Both the position numbers and the translations under genes were made by a program. The notes under the pieces are model-generated. The model was not told where the DNA came from and ran no database searches. It worked only from the letters and a program-made list of their open reading frames with translations. Shown piece by piece: positions 1 through 4,727 of a DNA stretch of 5,045 nt. Origin of the DNA: Sphingopyxis sp. (GTDB lineage: Bacteria > Pseudomonadota > Alphaproteobacteria > Sphingomonadales > Sphingomonadaceae); NCBI GenBank assembly GCA_026125835.1, contig JAHCKJ010000175.1, positions 1 through 5,045 on the forward strand, read 5' to 3'. Position 1 is the stretch's first letter, and every line of letters starts with the position of its first letter.

Positions 1-704
1 ATCTGCACGGCGCCGAAACGATCGCGGCGGTGATCGTCGAACCGATGGCGGGCTCGACCGGCGTGTTGATCCCCCCGGTCGGCTATTTGCAGCGGCTGCG
101 CGAGATTTGCGACAGGCATGGCATCATCCTGATTTTCGACGAGGTCATCACCGCCTTCGGACGCGTCGGCGGTGCAACGGCAGCAGGGCAGTGGGGCGTG
201 ACGCCCGACATCATCACAATGGCCAAGGGATTGACCAACGCCGCGGTCCCGATGGGTGCGGTGGCGGTGAAGCGCGAGCTGCACGATGCAGTGCTCGACA
301 GCGTCGATGCGGGCATCGAACTGTTCCATGGCTACACCTATTCAGGCCACCCGCTGGCCAGCGCGGCGGGGCTGGCGACGCTCGATCTCTATGCGCGCGA
401 CGGGTTGTTCGACCGCGCGAATGAACTCGGCAGCCATTGGGAAGACGCGGCGCACAGCCTGAAAGGGCGGCGCCACATTATCGACATTCGTACCATCGGG
501 CTTGTCGCCGGGATCGAGCTGGAGCCGCGCCCCGGCGCGCCAACGGCGCGGGCGATGGAATTGTTCCACGCCTGTTTCGACAACGGTCTGCTGGTGCGCG
601 CGACCGGCGATATCATCGCGCTGTCGCCGCCGCTGATCGTCGAGAAAAACCAGATCGACGAGATATTCGGAAAGATCGGGGAATTGCTGGCCGACGTCGA
701 CTGA
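1..704 (+). CDS. Class III (omega-amino acid:pyruvate) aminotransferase, 3' part
   Basis: This is the C-terminal part of a PLP-dependent fold-type I aminotransferase, class III. The reading frame is open from base 3, so the gene begins upstream of the window; the GTG at 30 lies inside a conserved block and is not a start. Visible landmarks are VIVEPMAGSTGV, IFDEVITAFGR (the Asp at 138-140 would bind the pyridine nitrogen), and MAKGLTN, whose Lys (225-227) would form the Schiff base. HGYTYSGHPLASAAGLATLD and a late RATGDIIALSPPLIVEKNQI also fit. These blocks resemble beta-alanine/omega-amino acid:pyruvate transaminases, which move an amino group from an omega-amino acid to pyruvate, giving alanine and a semialdehyde in the cytoplasm. 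The family call is firm; the substrate is inferred. The gene ends convergently with the 73-residue gene, 13 bases away. About 230 residues are visible, roughly half the usual 430-450. Confidence 0.93.
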   Translation, partial: LHGAETIAAVIVEPMAGSTGVLIPPVGYLQRLREICDRHGIILIFDEVITAFGRVGGATAAGQWGVTPDIITMAKGLTNAAVPMGAVAVKRELHDAVLDSVDAGIELFHGYTYSGHPLASAAGLATLDLYARDGLFDRANELGSHWEDAAHSLKGRRHIIDIRTIGLVAGIELEPRPGAPTARAMELFHACFDNGLLVRATGDIIALSPPLIVEKNQIDEIFGKIGELLADVD

Positions 705-729
705 CGCCGGGAATTGTTTACCCGGCGTC
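703..729. terminator. Hairpin between convergent genes, probable shared terminator
   Basis: A perfect 9-bp inverted repeat (GACGCCGGG at 703-711, CCCGGCGTC at 721-729) encloses a 9-base loop. It sits exactly between two convergent genes: the + strand TGA (702-704) overlaps the base of the stem and the minus-strand TAA (718-720) lies in the loop. Neither side has a run of T after the stem, so it is not a canonical intrinsic terminator. It may act as a U-tract-less terminator, or as a 3' end protector combined with Rho. The structure is seen; the function is inferred. Confidence 0.6.
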
Positions 730-939
730 GGCCTCGATGCGGTTCGCGTCGGCGCGCGCCGCTGCCGCCGCGGCCTGCCGCGCGCGGGTCGCCTCGGTCT
801 GGATCAATCGTTCGGCCATCGTCCGCCACGCCTGTTCGGCGCGCAGGTTGCGATCGCGTACCTGCGACAGGTCGCTTGCCGCCGCGTCGGCCGCGCATTT
901 TTCAGCCTGCGTGAGGTAAAAATCGCTGGTGTTCGACAT
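718..939 (-). CDS. Small alanine-rich helical protein, 73 aa, unknown function
   Basis: I do not recognise a named family, although short proteins beginning MSNTSDFYL and containing QVRDRNLRAEQAWRTMAERL look familiar as uncharacterised sphingomonad proteins. It has no signal peptide or membrane segment and is rich in Ala, Arg and Glu. The spacing of hydrophobic residues suggests one or two long amphipathic helices (about residues 5-68), possibly a coiled coil; the tail is an Ala/Arg stretch. The ATG at 939 is preceded by a good Shine-Dalgarno sequence (AAGGA, complement of 948-952, 8 bases away). It lies 43 bases after the 46-residue gene on the same strand and may be the last gene of the csp-infA cluster. 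The large overlapping frames on the other strand are GC-driven shadows. Confidence 0.8.
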   Translation of the reverse strand: MSNTSDFYLTQAEKCAADAAASDLSQVRDRNLRAEQAWRTMAERLIQTEATRARQAAAAAARADANRIEADAG

Positions 940-947
940 GGCGGTTA

Positions 948-952
948 TCCTT
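948..952 (-). promoter_or_regulatory. Ribosome binding site of the 73-aa gene
   Basis: AAGGA on the minus strand, 8 bases before the ATG at 939. It fixes the start of this small gene. Confidence 0.7.
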
Positions 953-982
953 GGTTTCGGGACTGGGAGGTGCGGCGAACGA

Positions 983-1123
983 TCAGTCGACCATGTCGGC
1001 GATCAGGCGCCGCAGTTCGCGGCGGGTGAGGGTCGGCGAGCGCCGGACAATCTTTCCGGCGGGCGCGTCAATCGCGGCAAAAGGCCGGAGAAGAGAAGGG
1101 AATGCGTTTAAATATGAAGTCAT
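983..1123 (-). CDS. 46-aa small basic protein, unknown function
   Basis: A short gene, easily missed: ATG at 1123, TGA at 983-985, 46 residues. The protein begins MTSYLNAFPSLLRPF, continues through AAIDAPAGKIVRRS, and ends in a basic amphipathic stretch TLTRRELRRLIADMVD. Support comes from AGGA (complement of 1128-1131) 4 bases before the ATG, an unusually A-rich unstructured leader, and coding-like composition. After the first 15 codons almost every third position is G or C, as in neighbouring genes, while the first codons are AT-rich, as is common at translation starts. It follows the infA-like stop by 30 bases and precedes the 73-residue gene by 43, so it is probably co-transcribed. No known domain is recognised. 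The length and RRELRRL tail recall other small Arg-rich alphaproteobacterial proteins, but I assign no function. Confidence 0.72.
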   Translation of the reverse strand: MTSYLNAFPSLLRPFAAIDAPAGKIVRRSPTLTRRELRRLIADMVD

Positions 1124-1156
1124 AATATCCTGTATTTTTTCGTTATTTTCAGTTTA
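1101..1156. other. AT-rich patch upstream of and into the 46-aa gene
   Basis: This 56-base stretch contains only 13 G or C (about 23%), in a window that is otherwise around two-thirds GC. It covers the infA-like stop codon, the intergenic spacer and the first codons of the 46-residue gene. On the minus-strand transcript it reads as A-rich (GAAAATAACGAAAAAATA) just before the Shine-Dalgarno sequence. That would leave the ribosome entry region unfolded and could also be an S1 or RNase E site. A promoter is possible, but no convincing -35/-10 pair was found. Confidence 0.6.
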
Positions 1157-1414
1157 CCGGTTGCCCTTGCGGGGACCGGATCCTGCCGGGCCGGCGCCGC
1201 GTTCGCGGTATACTATCCGGCCCTTGCTGAGGTCATAGGGCGTCATTTCGACGCGAACGGCGTCGCCGACGACCGACCGGATGCGAAAGCGTCGCATCCG
1301 GCCGGCGGTATAGGCGATGATCCGATGGTCATTCTCGAGCCGGACGCCAAAGCGTCCGTCGGGAAAAATCTCGTCAATCAAGCCGTCGAGGGTCAGCAGA
1401 TCCTCTTTGGCCAA
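1154..1414 (-). CDS. infA: Translation initiation factor IF-1 family protein (divergent paralogue)
   Basis: An IF-1 protein is a single S1-type OB fold that binds the 30S A site during initiation. The core (about residues 1-72) shows MAKEDLL at the start, then RLENDHRIIAYTAGRMRRFRIR, VVGDAVRVEMTPYDL and KGRIVYR, all IF-1 hallmarks. It differs from typical housekeeping IF-1 at several core positions (AYTAGRMRRF instead of the usual GHTAGKMRK type) and is 86 rather than about 72 residues, with a Gly/Pro/Arg/Lys-rich tail GAGPAGSGPRKGNR. It is therefore probably a second, specialised IF-1. The start is TTG (1414-1412), chosen because MAKE matches the family N terminus and the preceding in-frame codons are TCT and the csp stop TGA. 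No Shine-Dalgarno sequence is visible before it, so translation is probably coupled to csp. The primary infA is presumably elsewhere; that is an inference. Confidence 0.9.
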   Translation of the reverse strand: MAKEDLLTLDGLIDEIFPDGRFGVRLENDHRIIAYTAGRMRRFRIRSVVGDAVRVEMTPYDLSKGRIVYRERGAGPAGSGPRKGNR

Positions 1415-1417
1415 AGA

Positions 1418-1624
1418 TCAGGCCGACTGGACGTTGACCGCGGCGGTTTTGCCGCGCTGGTCGGTTTCCAGATCGTAAGAGACGCGCTGATCCTTGTTGA
1501 GCGTCGTCATGCCGGCGCGTTCGAGGGCGGTGATGTGGACGAAGTTATCGCCCGAACCATCCTCGTTGGCGATGAAGCCATAGCCTTTTTCGGTATTGAA
1601 GAATTTTACGGTGCCGGTGGGCAT
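1418..1624 (-). CDS. Cold-shock domain protein, CspA family
   Basis: A 68-residue protein that is one complete cold-shock domain, an OB fold that binds single-stranded RNA or DNA and acts as an RNA chaperone or antiterminator in the cytoplasm. It begins MPTGTVKFFNTEKGYGFI, with RNP1 (KGYGFI, residues 13-18), followed by RNP2 (NFVHI, residues 27-31) and the usual ITALERAG and DQRVSYDLE segments. The length is normal for the family. The ATG at 1624 has a good Shine-Dalgarno sequence (AAGGA, complement of 1632-1636, 7 bases away). The gene lies immediately upstream of the IF-1 paralogue in the same frame, separated by TGA and TCT, and is probably the first gene of a small operon. A long leader with possible hairpins precedes it. 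Whether it is cold-induced cannot be told from sequence. Confidence 0.95.
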   Translation of the reverse strand: MPTGTVKFFNTEKGYGFIANEDGSGDNFVHITALERAGMTTLNKDQRVSYDLETDQRGKTAAVNVQSA

Positions 1625-1631
1625 GGGTCGT

Positions 1632-1636
1632 TCCTT
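1632..1636 (-). promoter_or_regulatory. Ribosome binding site of the cold-shock gene
   Basis: AAGGA on the minus strand, 7 bases before the ATG at 1624. It is the only clear Shine-Dalgarno sequence for the csp/infA pair. Confidence 0.75.
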
Positions 1637-1653
1637 TCACGGAATCGGAGTTA

Positions 1654-1673
1654 CCACCGGCCGATGCCGGTGG
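1654..1673 (-). promoter_or_regulatory. Hairpin in the cold-shock gene leader
   Basis: A perfect 8-bp inverted repeat (CCACCGGC / GCCGGTGG) closes a 4-base loop, ending 29 bases before the csp start codon and 17 bases before its Shine-Dalgarno sequence. No T-run follows on the minus strand, so it is not a simple terminator. Leaders of cold-shock genes are known to fold in ways that control mRNA stability and translation; a similar role here is inferred. Confidence 0.5.
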
Positions 1674-1722
1674 CGCCAGGTAGCGTGAGGAAGGAAGTGT
1701 CCGCCGCGTGGGCAAAAATTTC

Positions 1723-1736
1723 CGTCGTAGGCGACG
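1723..1736 (-). promoter_or_regulatory. Weak stem-loop followed by a T-run, possible attenuator or terminator
   Basis: A 5-bp repeat (CGTCG / CGACG with a 4-base loop) is followed on the minus strand by GGAAATTTTTG. It could be a weak terminator for the kinase gene, which ends at 1813, or an attenuator early in the csp leader. The short stem and the bases between stem and T-run make it a low-confidence call. Confidence 0.25.
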
Positions 1737-1747
1737 ATAGCGCTGCC

Positions 1748-1776
1748 CATATGGCGGCCAAGTGAAGAAAAGTCAA
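1748..1776 (-). promoter_or_regulatory. Candidate promoter for the cold-shock operon
   Basis: On the minus strand, TTGACT (complement of 1771-1776) is separated by 17 bases from CATATG (1748-1753). The -35 matches the TTGAC core well; the -10 is only a partial match. Transcription from here would give a leader of roughly 115 bases before csp, comparable with the long leaders known for cspA genes. It lies in the 188-base gap downstream of the kinase gene; nothing else recognisable is in that gap apart from the leader hairpins. Confidence 0.35.
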
Positions 1777-1812
1777 GGATTTCGCAAAGTTTCGGCCTTC
1801 GCCGCGATAATG

Positions 1813-3045
1813 TCAGCCGTCGGCAAGGAGTGGAAACGTCACCGATACCCGCGTTCCCCGGCCCACTTCGCTGTCGATGTCGAGGTGCCCCTGATGCCGC
1901 TCGCCGATATGTTTGACGATCGCCAGCCCCAGTCCGGTCCCGCCAACCGACCGGCTGCGCGCCTCGTCGACGCGGTAGAAACGCTCGGTCAGCCGCGGCA
2001 GATGATCGGGCGCAATGCCGTCGCCCTGATCCTCGACCGACAGGCGGACGCGGCCGCCCTCCCGCGCCAGCGTGACCGTGACGGGCGTTCCCGCGCGGCC
2101 GTATTTCATGGCGTTCGAGACGATATTATGGGCAAGCTGGCCAAGCTGTGCCGCGTCGCCCAGCATCGGCAGCGGCGCGTCGCCGAGCCTTGCGACCAGA
2201 TCGGCGGCGCGCGCCGGTTCGCTGTCGCCGAGCTGCGCGAGCGTGGTACGGACGATCGCGGCGAGGTCGACGGTCGTCGTCGGCCGCCGGAACCGGTCGG
2301 CCTCGACGCGCGACACCGACAGCAGATCGATCACCAGCTGCTGCATGCGTTTTGCCTCGCGCTCGATGATCGCTAGAAAACGGTCGCGGGTCGCGGCATC
2401 GGTGTCGCCGTTCATTTCCTGCAGCGTTTCGACATAACCCAGGATGGCGGCAAGCGGCGTCCGCAGTTCGTGGCTGGCATTGGCCACAAAATCGGATCGC
2501 ATCCGGTCGGCCGCGTCGATTGCCGACCGATCCGAGAGGAAAACGATATAATCGTCGCCCGACAATGCGGCGATGCGCATCGTCCAGCGCTGGCCGGGTC
2601 GCGGAAAATCGACCAGATTGACGGTTTCCGGCATGGTGCCGCTGCCGATCCGCGAAAGCCATTCGGTCGCGGCGGGATGGCGGATCGCGGTCCGCACGTC
2701 GGCGCCGACGATATGGCGGCCGAGCAGGCGGACGGCGGCGTCGTTGGCGATCGTCACGATATTGTCGGCGATGCCGAGCAGCGGTTCTTTTTCCTGATCG
2801 ACCCAGTGCGCGAAATCGGGATGACGCAGCAGCGACGCGACTGTCGCCGGGGGCGCCGGGGCCGCGCCGGTGAAGGGTTCGCTCGCCGCCGTCGGGAGCG
2901 AGCCGTAAATCGTCGCGACCGCGACCAGCGCGGCGGCGGCCATGATGGCAATCGACAGCGGGTCGCCGCCGGTCAGTGCCGAAAAGATGGCCGCGATGGC
3001 CACCATGGTAAGCGCAATGACGAGGCTGGACAGGCGATCGAACAT
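1813..3045 (-). CDS. PhoR-like membrane sensor histidine kinase
   Basis: A 410-residue two-component sensor kinase. Two membrane helices lie near the N terminus (about residues 6-24 and 30-48) with almost no periplasmic loop. A PAS-like segment follows (about 85-175, LGIADNIVTIANDAAVRLLG). The HisKA dimerisation domain carries FVANASHELRTPL with the phospho-accepting His192. The ATPase domain shows the N box (HNIVSNAMKYG, 306-316), G1 box (DQGDGI, 339-344), F box (RLTERFYRVD, 351-360) and G2 box (GGTGLGLAIVKH, 368-379). The F-box and H-box wording is typical of PhoR, the phosphate-starvation sensor that phosphorylates PhoB. No response regulator or pst gene is adjacent, so the signal is uncertain. 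The frame stays open 137 codons further upstream, but that part is low-complexity and overlaps the divergent Tat gene. The ATG at 3045, just before the first membrane helix, is chosen; GAGG lies 9 bases before it. Confidence 0.88.
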   Translation of the reverse strand: MFDRLSSLVIALTMVAIAAIFSALTGGDPLSIAIMAAAALVAVATIYGSLPTAASEPFTGAAPAPPATVASLLRHPDFAHWVDQEKEPLLGIADNIVTIANDAAVRLLGRHIVGADVRTAIRHPAATEWLSRIGSGTMPETVNLVDFPRPGQRWTMRIAALSGDDYIVFLSDRSAIDAADRMRSDFVANASHELRTPLAAILGYVETLQEMNGDTDAATRDRFLAIIEREAKRMQQLVIDLLSVSRVEADRFRRPTTTVDLAAIVRTTLAQLGDSEPARAADLVARLGDAPLPMLGDAAQLGQLAHNIVSNAMKYGRAGTPVTVTLAREGGRVRLSVEDQGDGIAPDHLPRLTERFYRVDEARSRSVGGTGLGLAIVKHIGERHQGHLDIDSEVGRGTRVSVTFPLLADG

Positions 3046-3194
3046 TGCGCTGCGCCTCGCATGAAGCGGGGGGCGGGCGCAAGGGCGTTTACCCGCGTTA
3101 AGGTGCGGGCGACGAATGTGCCAAAGCGGGATGTATCGCGGACGCGAGCCCTGTTTTGCTTTTCCTTGGCGCTTCATTGGGTTATGCGCCGACC
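3046..3194. other. Divergent intergenic region between kinase and Tat-protein genes
   Basis: These 149 bases must hold the promoters for both divergent genes. I found no convincing -35/-10 pair and no clear Pho box (tandem CTGTCAT-like repeats) on either strand. A minor 5-bp inverted repeat (CCCGC 3092-3096 / GCGGG 3105-3109) is present but unremarkable at this GC content. Confidence 0.4.
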
Positions 3195-3608
3195 ATGGAC
3201 AAGCGTGAAATTCCGGCCGAAACCGCCGCCCAGACCGATGAAACCGTCCCGTCGCGGCGCCGGATGCTGGCATTGGGTGCCGTCGGCGTTTCGGCGGCGC
3301 TGACCATTCGCCCGGCGTTCGCGCAGACGGCGGTATCGGTAATGAACTGCCAGATCCCGGTTCCCGCACCCGGTGCTGCCGGACAATATATCGATGCGCA
3401 GGGCAAGCTTGTCCCGCCGGGCACCCAGGGCGCGTTTCCGGGTGCGATGCGGCCATTCACCGGCGAAGAAGTGAAGCGCGCTTTCCGTGGCCAGACCTTG
3501 CCCGGGACAACCTACAACCAGTCGCAGGCGTATCTGCAATACATCCGGCGCTTGCAGGCGGGGCAGAGCGGCTTTACCTGTTTCGCCTCGATCACGACGT
3601 CGCGCTGA
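3195..3608 (+). CDS. Tat-signal small exported protein, unknown function
   Basis: A 137-residue protein with a twin-arginine export signal: SRRRMLALGAVGVSAAL (residues 20-36), a hydrophobic core, and a probable cleavage site after AFA (residue 43). The mature periplasmic part is about 94 residues, has two cysteines (Cys52 in VMNCQIPVP and Cys129 in GFTCFAS) that could form a disulfide, and is rich in Gly and Pro in its first half (GKLVPPGTQGAFPG). It then has a helical stretch around TTYNQSQAYLQYIRRLQ. I recognise no named family; it resembles uncharacterised sphingomonad proteins. The start is taken as the ATG at 3195, because the signal motif sits about 20 residues in; an upstream TTG at 3156 would add 13 unlikely residues. 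No strong Shine-Dalgarno sequence is visible. It lies 57 bases before the FAH-family gene on the same strand. Confidence 0.8.
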   Translation: MDKREIPAETAAQTDETVPSRRRMLALGAVGVSAALTIRPAFAQTAVSVMNCQIPVPAPGAAGQYIDAQGKLVPPGTQGAFPGAMRPFTGEEVKRAFRGQTLPGTTYNQSQAYLQYIRRLQAGQSGFTCFASITTSR

Positions 3609-3625
3609 CCCTCGCCCGCTTGTTG

Positions 3626-3649
3626 GCGATGCCGGGAGTGCGGCGTCGC
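3626..3649 (+). promoter_or_regulatory. Intergenic hairpin just upstream of the FAH-family gene
   Basis: A 9-bp stem with one G-U pair (GCGATGCCG at 3626-3634, CGGCGTCGC at 3641-3649) and a 6-base loop ends 6 bases before the AGGAG Shine-Dalgarno sequence. No T-run follows. It could stabilise the 5' end of a processed transcript, weakly terminate transcripts of the Tat-protein gene, or affect ribosome access. The function is inferred only. Confidence 0.4.
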
Positions 3650-3655
3650 AACCAT

Positions 3656-3660
3656 AGGAG
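3656..3660 (+). promoter_or_regulatory. Ribosome binding site supporting a GTG start
   Basis: AGGAG, 5 bases before the GTG at 3666. It decides the start of the FAH-family gene, where no ATG is available near the family N terminus. Confidence 0.75.
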
Positions 3661-3665
3661 CGTGC

Positions 3666-4667
3666 GTGAAACTAGCTTCCCTCAAACAGGGGCGTGACGG
3701 CCGTCTTGTCGTCGTGTCCGACGACCTTGCCTGGTATGCCGATGCCGGCCACATCGCCCCGACACTGCAAAGCGCGCTCGACGATTGGACGGTTTCCGCT
3801 CCGCGGCTGGCGGCGCTGGCTGAAGACCTCAATCATGATGCGATTCCCAAGGAACGGTTCCACGAGCGTGATGCTGCCTCGCCGCTGCCCCGCGCCTATC
3901 AGTGGGCGGATGGCAGCGCCTATGTGAACCATGTCGCATTGGTGCGGCAGGCGCGCGGTGCCGAAATGCCCGACAGTTTCTGGCATGACCCGCTGATGTA
4001 CCAAGGCGGCAGCGATGCCTTTCTGGCGCCGCGCGACCCGATCCCGCTGGCCGACCCGGCGTGGGGCTGCGACATGGAGGCCGAAGTGGTCGTGGTCACG
4101 GGCGACGTCCCCGCGGGCATCGACCCGGTGGCAGCGCGCGACCATATCCTGCTGGTCGGGCTGACCAATGACGTGTCGCTGCGCGGGCTGATCCCCGCCG
4201 AACTCGCCAAGGGGTTCGGATTTTTCCAGTCGAAGCCGTCGAGCGCGATGTCGCCGGTGTTCGTCACCCCCGACGCGCTGGGCGATCGCTGGCAGGACGG
4301 CAAACTGCACGGCACCTTGTGCGTCGACCTCAACGGCCAGCCGCTCGGCCGCGCCGATGCGGGGGTCGACATGACCTTCGATTTCGGGGCGTTGATCGCG
4401 CATGCCGCGAAGACGCGCAATCTGGGCGCCGGGACGATCATCGGATCGGGCACGGTGTCCAACCGCGACGCCGACGGCGGCCCGGGCAAGCCGGTCGCCG
4501 AGGGCGGGCTTGGCTATAGCTGCCTGGCCGAAGTGCGGACGGTCGAAACGATCCAGCACGGCGCGCCGAAGACGCCCTTCATGCAAAAGGGCGATACGGT
4601 CCGCATCTGGATGGACGACGAGCGCCATCACAGCATATTCGGCGCGATCGAGCAGCAGGTTGCCTGA
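3666..4667 (+). CDS. Fumarylacetoacetate hydrolase (FAH) family protein
   Basis: A 333-residue cytoplasmic metal-dependent enzyme of the FAH superfamily, whose members cleave or decarboxylate beta-diketo acids in aromatic and tyrosine breakdown. Expected metal ligands are visible: Asp108 in WHDPLMYQGGS, Glu138 and Glu140 in GCDMEAEVVVVTG, and Asp169 in GLTNDVSLRG. Lys190 in GFGFFQSKPSSAMSPV fits the catalytic lysine region, and GSGTVSNRD near residue 262 fits the C-terminal active-site loop. The N-terminal part (MKLASLKQGRDGRLVVVS) is the small SH3-like domain typical of the FAH-type subgroup. The gene starts with GTG at 3666 behind AGGAG. It may share a transcript with the Tat-protein gene upstream and ends 6 bases before a strong terminator. 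The exact substrate cannot be set: no homogentisate or maleylacetoacetate gene is in the window, so true fumarylacetoacetase activity is only one option. Confidence 0.92.
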   Translation: MKLASLKQGRDGRLVVVSDDLAWYADAGHIAPTLQSALDDWTVSAPRLAALAEDLNHDAIPKERFHERDAASPLPRAYQWADGSAYVNHVALVRQARGAEMPDSFWHDPLMYQGGSDAFLAPRDPIPLADPAWGCDMEAEVVVVTGDVPAGIDPVAARDHILLVGLTNDVSLRGLIPAELAKGFGFFQSKPSSAMSPVFVTPDALGDRWQDGKLHGTLCVDLNGQPLGRADAGVDMTFDFGALIAHAAKTRNLGAGTIIGSGTVSNRDADGGPGKPVAEGGLGYSCLAEVRTVETIQHGAPKTPFMQKGDTVRIWMDDERHHSIFGAIEQQVA

Positions 4668-4673
4668 ATGAAA

Positions 4674-4699
4674 AAGGGGCGGGAGTGATCCCGCCCCTT
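4674..4699. terminator. Bidirectional intrinsic terminator
   Basis: An 11-bp perfect stem (AAGGGGCGGGA / TCCCGCCCCTT) closes a GTGA tetraloop at 4685-4688, which in RNA is a GNRA-type loop. On the + strand it is followed by GTTTG; on the minus strand it is followed by a TTTTT run (complement of 4671-4675), so it can stop transcripts of both the FAH-family gene and the convergent tadC. Confidence 0.88.
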
Positions 4700-4727
4700 G
4701 TTTGTCGTCGGCGAACGCTTGCCGGGA

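Noticed and set aside
1325..1765. Plus-strand frame antisense to csp and the IF-1 gene
   Set aside because: Covers two well-identified genes on the other strand and shows no domain or ribosome binding site.
3088..3101. CtrA-like site (TTTA-N6-TTAA) in the divergent intergenic region
   Set aside because: The spacer is 6 rather than 7 bases and the first half is imperfect, so it is not distinguishable from chance.
3156..3194. Upstream TTG start for the Tat-protein gene
   Set aside because: It would add 13 hydrophobic residues before the charged n-region, disturbing a standard Tat signal; the ATG at 3195 fits better.
2126..3303. Long frames on both strands overlapping the kinase gene (2126-3082 minus, 2470-3303 plus)
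   Set aside because: Arg-rich shadow translations without motifs; the kinase frame has complete H, N, G1, F and G2 boxes.
3046..3456. 137-codon N-terminal extension of the histidine kinase
   Set aside because: Low-complexity Pro/Arg/Gly-rich translation with no domain. It runs antisense through the Tat-protein gene, and the membrane-anchored kinase start at 3045 fits PhoR.
3672..4631. Long open frame antisense to the FAH-family gene
   Set aside because: Codon-phase shadow of a high-GC gene. Arg/Ala/His-rich translation with no recognisable domain; the + strand product has clear metal-ligand motifs.
4668..4688. Mini-frame ATG to TGA (6 codons) right after the FAH-family stop
   Set aside because: It lies within the terminator stem and has no separate ribosome binding site; most likely chance.
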